DNA of 64,000 nucleotides, taken from Heterobasidion occidentale. Taxonomy: Eukaryota > Basidiomycota > Agaricomycetes > Russulales > Bondarzewiaceae. The DNA is taken from NCBI GenBank assembly GCA_039111635.1, contig JBCAQO010000003.1, forward strand, positions 1,488,001 to 1,552,000, read 5' to 3'. The position numbers and the translations under genes are program-made. The notes under the pieces were generated by a model, which saw only the letters and a list, made by a program, of their open reading frames with translations, made no database searches and was not told the origin of the DNA. This document shows, in pieces, positions 1-10,167 of this stretch. How positions within the stretch are numbered: position 1 is the first letter of the stretch; every line of letters starts with the position of its first letter.

Positions 1-1537
1 CCCGCCCACGACGACCCGCCCGCGCAAGCGCAGCCGCGAGCTGTACGAGGACGAGGGCTCGGACAGCGACGACCCGCTCCTTCTCAAGCCGCTTTCGTCC
101 GACGAGGCGCGGCCTCCCGTATCTCGAAAGCGACGCGCTAGCTACCAATACGATCGCGACTGCTACGGCGACGAGGAAGAGCGAGATGGACGCGACGCGC
201 CCGTGCTCACGGCGCGCGCGCGCGAGATCGTGGCGCAGAACTTGTGCGTCAGACAGCTGGCGCGGATCGGGGTGCGGTTCACCTCGGAGCCTGCCCCCAA
301 TCTGAGGTTTCTCGCACCGGCCTTTGACCCGGGTACTGCCCTCGAGCCCGCCCAGGACGAGGGGACGCGGACCGAGAGCGACGGGGCAGGTCGGTACAGC
401 GTACACGACGAACGCAGTGTCGCTGGGGATGAGCAAGAGGACGACGAAGGCGACGAGACTCGCACGCACACGGGCGCAGACGACGACGAAGATGATGAGA
501 CTCGCACGCAGACAGGCCCAGACGACGATGAGACTCGCACGCAGACGGGCGCAGACGACCACAACGAAGGCTGGCGCGCGCAGGGCTCGTTGTGCGCCTC
601 GTCACAGACCCTACTCGTACACACCAAACCTGGCTCACGGGCCGGCTCGTTTACGGCGCGCTGGGTGTCTATCCATGCAAAGGGTAAGCGCATTGCGAGG
701 TCTGCGCCCGAGTCGGACCACAGCGCGACCCCCACCAGGCCCGCGTCCCGCGTCTCTGCATTGTGCTACGCGTCGTCCGGCCACGGAAAGCGGCAGCGTC
801 TGGAGTTCGGCACCCTTCCGCAGGAGACCGCCCTGCGCGACATCAGGGAGTGGGCCTCCAACATCCCCACCAACCCCAGCGGGCGCCACGGAACCCGCTC
901 GCACGCAGACGACGACGACGATGCAGGGTCCCAGTTCGAGTTCGGTATGCCGGCGACCGTCCCCTTCCCTCCCCCCATCGTAGCCCTCCCCGGGCCCGAC
1001 GTTATCACGCTAGCGCCCGCGCGCCCGGCCTCGCCCACCCTTTCTTCCTCCTCCACCACCGACCGCTCCTCCACCACCGAAGACTCCGTCCGCTCCCTAG
1101 ACGACCCGCTCACCCCCGCGATGGCCGCCGCCCAGGCGCCCTTCCACTACCTCGAGCGCGTCCTCCGCGCAGCATCAGTACCGATCGCGTGCCTCTGCTG
1201 GGTCCCGACGGCGAGCGTCGCGCGCGCGAGCCTCGACATCGCGCGCGCGGGGCTCTTCGTGTCCCTCTCGTACGACGCGCACGACGGCGTGTGGATCGTC
1301 GTCGCCGACACGCCGCGCAAGCTCGAGTGGGTGCTCGTGCACAGCGACGTGCTCGCGCGCGCCTCGCTCCTCGCGCGCATCGGGGACCTCCCCTGGGGCG
1401 CGCCCCCCGCCGCGGTCGAGGCCGCGATCGAGGCGGGGTCGGAGGCGGAGGTCCCGGTGTACCCTGCGCAGTTCATGGGCGGCCAGTTGGGCGGCGTTGT
1501 CGTGTGGTGCAACGCGAACGATATGCCCATCGCGTGA
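1..1537 (+). CDS. Hypothetical acidic-repeat protein (5' partial)
   Basis: An open frame enters from the left edge (reading from base 2) and stops at 1535-1537, so the true start is outside the window. No ATG near the edge is needed, because the frame stays open to base 2. The encoded segment is about 510 residues. It opens with a charged, Lys/Arg-rich and Asp/Glu-rich region with SDSDD-like acidic clusters. An acidic tandem repeat follows at about 453-569, then a Ser/Thr/Pro-rich linker. The last 130 residues, from about 1120, look like a folded domain with alternating hydrophobic stretches and a Val/Gly-rich end. I do not recognise a family. No intron is evident. It converges on the minus-strand gene at 2288. 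Only a coding call is supported. Confidence 0.6.
   Translation, partial: PPTTTRPRKRSRELYEDEGSDSDDPLLLKPLSSDEARPPVSRKRRASYQYDRDCYGDEEERDGRDAPVLTARAREIVAQNLCVRQLARIGVRFTSEPAPNLRFLAPAFDPGTALEPAQDEGTRTESDGAGRYSVHDERSVAGDEQEDDEGDETRTHTGADDDEDDETRTQTGPDDDETRTQTGADDHNEGWRAQGSLCASSQTLLVHTKPGSRAGSFTARWVSIHAKGKRIARSAPESDHSATPTRPASRVSALCYASSGHGKRQRLEFGTLPQETALRDIREWASNIPTNPSGRHGTRSHADDDDDAGSQFEFGMPATVPFPPPIVALPGPDVITLAPARPASPTLSSSSTTDRSSTTEDSVRSLDDPLTPAMAAAQAPFHYLERVLRAASVPIACLCWVPTASVARASLDIARAGLFVSLSYDAHDGVWIVVADTPRKLEWVLVHSDVLARASLLARIGDLPWGAPPAAVEAAIEAGSEAEVPVYPAQFMGGQLGGVVVWCNANDMPIA
453..569 (+). repeat. In-frame acidic tandem repeat (ETRTxTG-ADDD)
   Basis: Three degenerate copies of a unit reading about ETRTQTGADDDE follow one another inside the partial gene at the left edge. 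The repeat is coding and in frame, so copy number can change without breaking the protein. Confidence 0.75.
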
Positions 1538-2287
1538 ACCAGACGTGGGCTTCCCTGTATCTGCGCGAAAGGTAAAGTATTGTAGTCTTTGTATGTCTCT
1601 GCTCTCGTTTCTCCTTCTGTGCGGTCTCTCTTCGCGCGGTCTCTCTGCGACTTGTCCTATGCATTTATGTACCCCCGGACCTTTTAGGCAGTATGCCCCA
1701 TGCAGTAATACTCTGGTTATTTTCTTGTGCAATGGCAATTTCTTTCTGGCCGCCCTTTTCTACGCGCCGTCCTTCGGTGGACGCCCCCAAAGGCGCTCGC
1801 AGCAGCACATTTCACATTCGCCGACCAAACCCCAATGAAGAACAAGAGACAGAAACGGTACGAGAACGGAAGAAGAAGCGGGAGAGCAAAAAAACAAACA
1901 ATGATACAACGTCGTGCGCGTCGCGACGCCAGGATGGCCGGAATCGGCGAGGGAGCGCGAGCGACAGACGGACTCATGTACTACTAGCGGATCGTGACAG
2001 GTCGTTACAGTTCATGCGGGGGTATAGATCAGCGCCGGCGGAGAGTTAAATATGGCTGCAACTCAAAAATAGCGAGAAAAATCCAGGAGCGGGAGACTGT
2101 GTGAGAATGACGGTGGGTGGGGATGCGGATGTATGCATGCAAGCAAGCATGTGTGGCGAAGTCGTCAGTTGTGTCAAGCGATCAGCACAGAAGAAGGTAA
2201 GAAGAAGGAAACGGATGAATGAAGGGTGTATGCAGCTAGGTGTGTGGATAGATAGATAAAGATAGCGAGACGTCAGGAACGCAAGCA
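1538..2287. other. Convergent intergenic region (3' UTRs)
   Basis: This 750-bp gap lies between two genes that end toward each other. The open frames in it are short, overlapping and have no protein-like composition. It presumably holds both 3' UTRs and terminators; I see no RNA gene. Confidence 0.6.
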
Positions 2288-4204
2288 TCAGACCGCCCAG
2301 TCCTCCATCCCGCCCGCGAGCCCCGCCCTGCCACTCCAGCTCCTCGCCATGCGCGCCTCGACGCGCTCCTCGGGCCTGCCGCCGCTCATGCTCATGCCGC
2401 TCCCGCTCCGCGTCCCAGCCGCGCCCAGCAGCCACCCGACCCACCACCCGCCCTCGCCGCCCTCGCTGCTGTCGCCCGAGCCATCTGCGCCCTTCCGCTT
2501 CGCGGTGTCGTCGCCCTTGCCCTTGCCTTTGCGATTGCCCTTGGCGTGAAACCCGCGCCCAGAGCCGGCGCCGCCCCGCGCGCCCGCGTACGACTCGGGG
2601 AGCTCTGCGAACGATATACGTTTAGGCGTCGACGCGCCGCTCGCGGACGCGGACGCCGAGGCAGAGGGGCCGACGGGCGCGGTGGGCGTGAGCGGGGTGC
2701 GCGGGGTGCTGCCCTTGAGCGCAGAGGCGCGTGGGGGCGAGGGCGCGCGGGTGGAGGCCGAGTGGGAGGCCTTGGTGAAGAGGCGCGAGATGCTGGCCGT
2801 CGCGGTGGACGTGCCGGCGACGGCGGCGGGGGCAGGGGTGCGTGGGAGGAAGGCGGGGGCGCGTTTCTTCGGGGGAGGGGGCTCGGGGTCTGCGCGGGCC
2901 TTGCCCTTGGGATCGGTGGCCGGGGGCTGTTCGTCGAGGATCCTGCGGAGGGCCTGGAGGGACAGGACGGGGTTCGGGTGCGGGTCGGAGGAGTTGCCGG
3001 AGGAGGCGGAGAGCTCCTCGAGGGGCGGCGTCATCGGGCGGGGGAAGTGGGCGTGGGTCGGCGGCGAGGCGGAGCGTTTGGGCGTGGGAGAACGAGAGTG
3101 GGTGGTCGCGGCGCGGCGGCGCTCGGGGGAGAGGTGCGGCGAGCGGAGGTCGACCGACGCGGTACGCTGTGTGCTGACGGACCGCGAGCGCGACGACGAT
3201 CCTGCGGAGGATCGTCGGGACAGGAAGGACGAGAGCATCGTGTACGCCGGCGTCGACGGCTCGGATCCCCGGTCTGTGAGCGTGGGTGCGGACGCGGACG
3301 CGGGGAAGGGGGCCGGTGGAGGCGAATCAGACGTCGAAGAGGAGAGACGATCGTGCGGGTGGGCCGAGGCAGAGGCGCGCAGGCCGAGCGTCGAGGGCAG
3401 CTGAATCATGTTGGGATCCGCACTCGACTCGATGTACTGCGTCAGCGCCCGCGGTGCGCGCGCGACGAGCCGGCTGCGATCCCACTGCGACAGACATAGC
3501 TGGGACTCGTCGATGGCCATCTCTGGCGCATGCAGGTCCGTCGACGACCGGTAGGCGGGGTGGCGCAGCCGCACACGGGGCCCCGCCGTCGGCAGGCTCC
3601 TGCTCACCACGCCATCGTCGCCGCCCTCGCCGCCCCCGCCCACGAGGCCGTCGACGCCCCTGCTGATCTCGTGCAGGTCGTCGATCCAGTGCTCGCGGTG
3701 CGTGCCGCTGTTGCGCATGCGCCGCGACAGGCCGCGCGCGCGCGCCTCGAGCGACCGATCGGCGGCGTCGTCGGACGAGAGGAGCGCGGAGAGGCTCGTC
3801 TGCGTCGACATGGACGACTGCAGGAGCGTGTTGGACATCTCGAGCGCGTGCACGCTGCGTTCGAGGAGCGAGTCGAGGTACAGGTCCGAGGTGGAGGCCT
3901 CGGGCGCGCGCCGGCGGGGCGTGTAGTGCTGCCGCGGGCGCGAGCGGGTCGGCGAGGCGGGGGCGGGGCGGGGGGCGATGGAGTCGTCGGACTCGGCGTC
4001 CGCTTCGTCTGCGCTCTCGGGATAGTCTGGGGGACGGTCGGATGGGAGATCGTCGGAGAGGGGGAGGACGAGAGAGGGGCGCTGCCAGGGGGTGGAGGAG
4101 TATTCAGGGAGGGTGGCGGTCGTGTCTGAGGAGAGGCGGACGACGGAGAAGCGCTTGCGGTGTGTGCGACGAGGCGGAGAGAGGGACGCGCGGTCCATGG
4201 CCAT
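2288..4204 (-). CDS. Ser/Pro/Ala-rich hypothetical protein
   Basis: An uninterrupted 638-codon frame starts at an ATG at 4204 (MAMDRASLSPPRRTH...) and stops at 2288. It is dominated by low-complexity Ser, Pro, Arg and Ala. The middle of the first third (about residues 110-195) is less biased and looks partly helical, with HREHWIDDLHEISRGVDGL. The C-terminal end is Gly-rich. No signal peptide, membrane segment or catalytic motif is visible. The many SP/TP sites suggest a regulated disordered cytoplasmic or nuclear protein, but this is inference. The lack of introns over 1.9 kb contrasts with its neighbours. Family unknown. Confidence 0.6.
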   Translation of the reverse strand: MAMDRASLSPPRRTHRKRFSVVRLSSDTTATLPEYSSTPWQRPSLVLPLSDDLPSDRPPDYPESADEADAESDDSIAPRPAPASPTRSRPRQHYTPRRRAPEASTSDLYLDSLLERSVHALEMSNTLLQSSMSTQTSLSALLSSDDAADRSLEARARGLSRRMRNSGTHREHWIDDLHEISRGVDGLVGGGGEGGDDGVVSRSLPTAGPRVRLRHPAYRSSTDLHAPEMAIDESQLCLSQWDRSRLVARAPRALTQYIESSADPNMIQLPSTLGLRASASAHPHDRLSSSTSDSPPPAPFPASASAPTLTDRGSEPSTPAYTMLSSFLSRRSSAGSSSRSRSVSTQRTASVDLRSPHLSPERRRAATTHSRSPTPKRSASPPTHAHFPRPMTPPLEELSASSGNSSDPHPNPVLSLQALRRILDEQPPATDPKGKARADPEPPPPKKRAPAFLPRTPAPAAVAGTSTATASISRLFTKASHSASTRAPSPPRASALKGSTPRTPLTPTAPVGPSASASASASGASTPKRISFAELPESYAGARGGAGSGRGFHAKGNRKGKGKGDDTAKRKGADGSGDSSEGGEGGWWVGWLLGAAGTRSGSGMSMSGGRPEERVEARMARSWSGRAGLAGGMEDWAV

Positions 4205-4519
4205 TCAGGTTGGAGGGTAAAGAGGGCCGTCTGTTGACTCAACAGACGGCACCGGTGCGGAGGAGGCAAGGGCGCCTGCGAAGTTGGCGAGAAGATTGCA
4301 CACGCGTCATCGGCGTGACCTGCTCAATTGCCAACATCCCACGCGCTCACTCTTCAAAATTAAAACACGAGAGGCGCCAGCGGGCAAAGGCAGTGCAAAG
4401 GCATGTTACAAAATAAGCAGTAGTACAAGTGCTTCGCTAACTAAGGTATATCTAACAAATCGCAGCGAGGGACGATCAAAACTCTATATGTGCGTGCGAC
4501 GACGATAACGACCCCCACT
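4205..4519. other. Intergenic region
   Basis: About 315 bp lie between the 3' end of the phosphodiesterase gene and the start of the next minus-strand gene. It should contain the promoter of the Ser/Pro-rich gene. I see no coding signal. Confidence 0.5.
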
Positions 4520-6079
4520 TCATGCCTCCGCTCGGACCGCTGTGGGCGCGCTCAGGTCTTCAGCCACGTCGAACGATCCCGCAACCGACTCCAGCTTCCG
4601 CTTCGCCATCAGCGACAGCGCGTACTGCACCGCACCGTAGTACGACGGCGCCATCCACAAGAACGACCGTGGGTACTGCGATCCCACCCGGTCATAGTCG
4701 CCTGCATTGTGCGTTTCCTCGGTCAACACACGCCTCGATTCGGGGGATCACACACGCACCATCCAGCTCCGTCCGCATGTTCAGCCATGTCTTGGTCGTA
4801 TCTGTCAAGATCGCGTTTACGCCCCACCGTGCTGCCTACCCACGCCTCTCAGTTAGAACACCGCTCGAGATCCGTGGCGAGACGGCGCTCACCTCCATCA
4901 TCTGAGCGGGCTCGTTGACCGTCCACACCATGAGATGCTTCCCAGACTGTTTGCACTCCCTCCGGAACCTGTCGTTCGCGTCACGTCAATATCACAACTG
5001 CTTACAAGGCGCCAGCCGGCGGGCGCTCACCGTTCGCCATCCAGGGTAGAGAGCGATGGGAACCACATTGAAAAGGCATCGCAGTGCTCCCAGAAGTATT
5101 TGCGTGCGATGTCCGTGCTGCCGCCGATGTATGAGCGCCGGCAGTACGGCATGTGCTTCTTCGCGTGGACAATGAAGCGCGGGTGCCAGAGCCCGAGGAT
5201 GATGCGCGGGGCGAGCAGCGTTTCCCACTCGGGGTGCGCCGCGATGGCCTTGTGCATGAGCGCGAACAGCCGTGGCGGGTCGTTGTACACCTTGACGTCG
5301 ACGTTGAACTTGACGTGCCGGTTCTCGGGCTGTCGCGGGCGGGCAGAGCGGGACGCGTGAGCGCGCGGGGGCCCGGTGGGGGAGCGAGACGCACCTTCAT
5401 GAGGAGCGCGACGGTCTCTGCGAACGTCGGGATCGACTGCCTGGGTTCCTTGGTCGTCCGCACGTGTTCCATGCCATCCTGACCGTACCAGGCCTTCTCT
5501 CTGATCAAACCTTCCGACCCGGGACGTTCGTGCGCGCGTGCGCGTCAGCGAAGTCTGGCGAACGCCGGTGGACAACGCGGAAACCTACCTTTCGAGTTCG
5601 TGGTGCGTTCGAGACCTGGGAAGAGCCGGTCGGAAGAGTGCCGTCAGGGCCGGGCGGAACAAGGGAGAGACGAGGTGGGAGAGGCTTACTCGGATCGTGG
5701 AACATGACGACGACATCGTCGAGGGAGACGTGGACGTCTGCTAGCTACGGTTACGGGCTACAAACGACGCCAGCACAGTGTGAAATACCGCTCTCGATGC
5801 CTCGGCGCCATCCCGGATGGCCGCGTCGAAGCTGGCGAGCGTGTTTTCGGGGTACGCTGCGGAGGCCTGATAGGGAGGTGAGCGTTGACGTGGCCCGCGA
5901 GAGAGGGCGGCATCGTTTGGGTGCGATGAGCGCGACGTTCAGGCACGGGAGAGGTAAGTGACTCACGCCGCGGTGGCCCCAGCACTCTAGAGGGCAGATA
6001 GGGCTCAGTGACGCGTCGAGTCGTCGTGGAGATAGCAAAGGAACGCACCTGGCAAGGCACGAGCCATGGTGTTAGACAT
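4520..6079 (-). CDS. Glycerophosphodiester phosphodiesterase family protein (fungal Pgc1-like)
   Basis: This multi-exon gene encodes a GDPD-family TIM-barrel hydrolase that splits glycerophosphodiesters or phosphatidylglycerol-type lipids to glycerol phosphate. The ATG at 6079 gives MSNTMARALP, and the next exons carry CWGHRG (about 5985), ENTLASFDAAIRDG (about 5835) and DDVVVMFHDP (about 5700), the classical HRG / E-N-T / H-D-P catalytic and metal-binding blocks. Downstream are FNVDVKVYND, ILGLWHPRF and CDAFSMWFPSL (5040-5310), then MVWTVNEP (about 4925) and ILTDTTKTWL (about 4790). The end near 4520 (SFLWMAPSYYGAVQY) matches the fungal C-terminal tail. There are about eight short introns. 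Between IRDGAE and DVHVS near 5800 one base appears to be missing (GAGGCATC where GAGGGCATC is expected), so the model needs a one-base correction. The next gene downstream on the left reads the same way. Confidence 0.88.
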
Positions 6080-6666
6080 TGCGAAGAAGGACGAGGTGGG
6101 GAATGGACGTGAACGGATGAGGTGGGAGAGAGCAGGAGGTGGGGTCAAGGTAGCGAGGGCGAGAACGCGGGCGACACCAGCTTTTATAGCGGTGTGCATC
6201 AGGGACTGGGTAGAACGTCGGTCCCCGGTGGCGGGGAGATTTTGAGTGGGACGCGGTTACGTACAACAAACGTGTCGTCCCCCGAAGCGAACGTGATCCC
6301 GTTCGTTGCTCCCGCCCCTCCACCCGGCTGGCTCCACCAGCTCTCCAATCACCGCGCACACATGAACATCCGCTTTCGACTCGCGTCCCGTTCAGCGTCC
6401 TCCTTTCAGATATCAGACCTCCACTCCCAGTCAGACTATCACCTGCCGGCACCGCTCACCCCGGAAAGAAGGTGCGGTCACACAAAACGTTCGCAATTCA
6501 GCCCCCTTTCCGTGCTCGCGAATCTCCCGGCTTCCCAAGCCCTCAAATGGAGAAATTAGATCAAATGTCCCTACGTATCCTGCTACTGCTGCTGCTGCTA
6601 GCTGCTGCTCCTCTATCGTCCCTTTGGTATCTCGCAGCATGCCGCACCCGATAATCAATTCCTTCT
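6080..6666. other. Intergenic region with CTG-type microsatellite
   Basis: About 590 bp lie between the phosphodiesterase start and the acyltransferase stop, both on the minus strand. It should contain the phosphodiesterase promoter. A short CTG/GCT repeat sits at about 6580-6610. No gene is supported. Confidence 0.5.
6580..6610. repeat. Short CTG trinucleotide repeat
   Basis: Near-perfect CTG/GCT triplets occur just beyond the 3' end of the acyltransferase gene. It is a simple repeat with no coding context. Confidence 0.7.
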
Positions 6667-8061
6667 CTATCGCGCACCGGGCCGCCCCACTAGCACCATC
6701 CCCTCGTCCTCCTCTGTCTCTGTCCCGTTCTCGCTTCCCTCCCGACGCCGCAGCTCCTCCTCTACCTCCGCCTGCTGCGACTCATGCACAGCTGCGGCGA
6801 GCGGAGCCGCGGCCTCGTCTTCTCGGTAAACAGGTGCGTCCGCCCTGCTGGGCTCGACCGGTGCCTCGACGGCGGAATTCTCGCGCTGCTTCTCCCGTGC
6901 GGGGGATGAATCTGCAGCTGGGGCTGGGGCCGCGGGCGATCGTGGGGGGCGAGCGGCCGAGGGGTCTGATATTTCACGTAACGCCGCGACCATCTGATCG
7001 TGCACGCGCACCGCGAGGTCAGCGACGTCCGCGACGGTAAGCCCGGTCGTGGGCACGGGGGGTAGCACTAGCGATGTAAAATGAAAAAGAGAATTCCGCG
7101 CCAGACGTCAGTCAAACAGCGCGCGCGGATTAAAAACGGGCATGAAACGTCGGAGCGTCGGTTCGGCTCATGGCGAGGCGAGACGCGAAGGGGTGGGGAA
7201 GGGGAAGTGTCTGGAACCTGCGCGCGTGCGCGAGGACGCGATCGCAAGAGGGTCTGCCTCGCACCTTTAATTTTGAGCGTCCCGCTCTCGAAGACGCCCT
7301 TGCGGTACAGCCGCCAGTAGTTCTCGCAGATCACGGGAACGATGGGCACGCCGGCCTGGACGGCGAGGTGGAACGCGCCCTTCTTGAACGGGAGCATGTC
7401 GTGGTGCTCGCGCATCGAGCGCGTGCCCTCGGGGAAGAGCCAGAGCGACGTCGCGCGCTCGCGCATCGCTTCGCCTGCGGCGGCGAGCGAGCGGATCGCC
7501 TTGGCGTTGTTCCCGCGGTCGACGAAGACAGCGCCGGAGAAGGTCATGAATTGGCCGAGGAGCGGCATCCACTGGAGCTCCTTCTTGGCCATGATGGAGG
7601 CGCGCATGGGGAAGATTCTAATCCAATATGGCAACGATCCGAAAATTGAGTTACTCAGCTGGCGCGGGCACGAGTAGTGCGATGCGAAAGGTTAGATTAA
7701 GATCGACGCACCGTCCGAGATAGAGAATGTCGAGCATGCTCTGGTGGTTGCCCACGAAGACTGCAGGCCGCGTCTCGAGATGCTCTGCGCCCTCGACGCT
7801 GATCTTGATGCCCATGACCCGGCTCGCGATGGCGTAGAATGTGCGCGCCACGACGTAGTTGACGTCGTAGCGCCGCCCCGCGAGGCTCATGGCGACGGAC
7901 GCGATCGCACCCCACGCAGAGACGAGGCCGAGAGTGGAGATGTAGAGGCTGAGACGGACATAGTACCGCGCGACGGGTGATGAGGCAGAGAGTCTGTGCA
8001 GCAGGTAGGCTGGGAGGCCCAGATATGCTATAGGGCGGATTAAAAGAGACAGGACGGACAT
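6667..8061 (-). CDS. SLC1: 1-acyl-sn-glycerol-3-phosphate acyltransferase (LPA acyltransferase)
   Basis: Three exons (8061-7712, 7617-7265, 7067-6667) join in frame to about 367 residues. The enzyme transfers an acyl chain to lysophosphatidic acid to make phosphatidic acid, at the ER or lipid droplets. The N-terminus from the ATG at 8061 (MSVLSLLIRPIAYLGLPAYL) carries hydrophobic membrane segments. Exon 1 ends with motif I, NHQSMLD, holding the catalytic His and Asp. Exon 2 has VDRGNN, the substrate-binding motif FPEGTRS and the PIVPVI block. The C-terminal exon starts with LPPVPTTGLT, typical of the fungal enzyme, and ends in a Glu-rich disordered tail. Both introns are GT..AG and short (95 and 197 nt). 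No frameshift is seen. It follows the phosphodiesterase gene in the same direction; both are phospholipid genes, but linkage may be chance. Confidence 0.93.
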
Positions 8062-9178
8062 GTATGCGATACAGGCGGCAGCGCGGGGGACAGGCAAGGG
8101 GGGTGGGCGGCGCAGGAGGGCTTGGGGCGTCCTCGCTGCAGCGACAGTGCGCACGCCGCACTCGTCCGTGGCTCCGTGTGTCGGCCTGGCCCGCTTCGGT
8201 CCGGCAACCCAGGCCTGGCCGGCAATGGCATCCACTGCTTTCTCCGGTCCCACAGCAGCCTCTCCCCAACTGGCCGCCTTCCATGAATTGGTCCAGAGAA
8301 TATTGCGCCTAGCCGCGCCATTTGAAGCTCGTTCAGAGACTCTCCTGTTCATCTTGAGCTTCCGTTCGCAATCATCCATAGGAAACTGTCGTAAACGGTC
8401 TATGGACTCTTGGGTCTGGCTCACTGTGTCCCTTGCTTTCCTTCTTGACCCCGCAATAAGGAGCTGAGAACGTGGGCTGTGACGCTCGCAACAGCTCAAC
8501 TTGCGGCCTTTGTCGCCCCATGTTGAACAAGGTTCATGTCTCGTCGCAATCTCAGAGCGCCATGCTGTATGATGATCAAAGGTGGTGCTCTAATCGCTTC
8601 CTTCAGCGGCACAATTCAATGCGTATTCGGCTCAGGCAGCAACGTTCATGAGGATCCGACTGCTCACAGATATCTGTATCTGACGCCCGTCGATGCCGAT
8701 GAACGTTCGCCATTCGGCACCTTGGACTGCTCATCATCGGCGGAAAATACCCCTCTCTTACAGCTGCTTGTAGAATGATAGGGCAGTCGTGGAAAACTGC
8801 GGAAAGGAAGTCCAGTCTCTACGCTCTCCGTTGCATTGTGGGCAACCACGAAGCCCCGATAGTGGCCGCACATGCATTAGATCCTTGAACGAATCATTTC
8901 ATTCACACATTGACCATCGGTACATGTGTCTGTGTACAGCAGTGAATGACAAAAGAGAAACCTCCACAAAGAGGATATAGGAAGGAAAAAATTAGGGATA
9001 CCAGGAGAAGTCGAGCAGCAGATGTTTCGCAGCATCCACGAAAGATGAGCCGCGAACCACGCATACAACCCTGGTACAAGTGCATCAACGACAGCAGACT
9101 GCCGGCCTCCCCTCATACAAACAGCCCCCACATGAGAAGAAGAGTGTGACCAGCACTTTCAACCCCGATCCCTTTGAC
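8062..9178. other. Intergenic region, no gene supported
   Basis: About 1.1 kb lie between the acyltransferase start and the end of the next minus-strand gene. Several frames of 60-135 codons are open on both strands, but none has protein-like composition, splice logic or a recognisable motif. It should hold the acyltransferase promoter and a 3' UTR. Confidence 0.5.
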
Positions 9179-9965
9179 CTACGATCCAGTTTCCACCTGG
9201 ATGCCCGGCACGACGAACTTTGCAGACGTCGCTGAACTGCTCTGGACTATGCGGAACTCGGCTGGTATCGCAGGCTCTTCCGACAAATTCATACCTATTG
9301 GCAACAATCTCTCGAGATCGCCGCCACTGCGCCTGCACCCGTCTGCGGTCTACAGGTAGGTGACAAGCAAGCATGTTTTTGTCGGTGTGCCATGCAATAC
9401 CCAGATCGAGCCATAGCGCAAAGCCCACAGCGGCGGTATTGATTCCAATACCGGGAAACGGGGACGTTAAGGTCCACGCACGAAACACTCACAAGTGTGA
9501 GGGATTCGTGATCGGGGGAGGTGGTCAACATGACCTGCATCTCGCACCCGGGGCAGTAGATCGCAGGGAATCGCTCGGAGCTGTGGTGAGCCATCGAGCA
9601 GATCATTGTGCTCGGCCGTCGAGACGACGGGAATGCGATAGGGAGGCGCATGCAGGCGCGAAAGATCGTGTATTTGCGCTCGTACGAATGCGCGCTCGAG
9701 GCTCTGGCCCCTCCCATCCAGAGGAGATCTTCGGGGCGCTGAGCGAGCCCAGAGAGGGCAAACGAGTGTCTGCTCGACCGGACATGCTCGTGAAAGAAGA
9801 TGGCGACATCCTGTACGGGACGAGCAGCGCGGTCTCTGGCATGTTGGTTGGGAGGAGAAACATAAGCGCGCACCTTAGAACTCTTATATAGTTGCTCGGC
9901 GCCGTGCCATCAGAGACCTCGCCGACGGGTTCTGCACTGTGTAGACCGGCAATTTGGGGCTCCAT
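9179..9965 (-). CDS. Hypothetical protein, multi-exon, start uncertain
   Basis: Minus-strand coding signal is clear in the middle: from about 9840 to 9490 a frame reads DVAIFFHEHVRSS, RPEDLLWMGGARASS, YERKYTIFRACMRLPIAFP and MICSMAHHSSERFPAIYCPG. A last exon from about 9350 reads LLPIGMNLSEEPAIPAEFRI and stops at 9179-9181. An upstream exon with MEPQIAGLHSAEPVGEVSDG begins at 9965, but its phase does not join the middle exon simply, so an indel or another splice site is likely. I do not recognise the family. The Pro/Ser-flanked beta-rich segments could be an Ig/arrestin-like fold, but this is a guess. It is divergent from the gene at 10168, with a shared promoter of about 200 bp. Confidence 0.45.
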
Positions 9966-10167
9966 TAAATCCAGCTGCAAGAAATGATGATATGGAGTTT
10001 GTTCTAGCAGCGGCTTGATACAGCTTGACATGCAATACTTTTCGTCGTGTACGGGGGTGGACACCGAGCAGTTTCGGAGCGGGGCCGGGGCCGTCTGGCC
10101 ACGCCGGCGTCCCCCGAGTCCCCCGATTTGAAGGTGGTTTCAAAAATTGCTTCTGAACCAAGGCTGG

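Noticed and set aside
203..735. Long minus-strand Ser/Arg-rich frames across the acidic repeat gene
   Set aside because: They are mirror images of the GC-rich repeat coding strand, without motifs; the plus frame runs to the window edge and is the better gene.
2546..3666. Plus-strand Gly/Arg-rich frames of up to 317 codons opposite the Ser/Pro-rich gene
   Set aside because: Shadow of the minus-strand gene: composition is extreme Gly/Arg/Ala, as expected for the antisense of Ser/Pro/Arg codons.
8062..9178. Several 60-135-codon frames on both strands
   Set aside because: No consistent splice model, no motif and no hydrophobic or helical pattern; likely chance frames.
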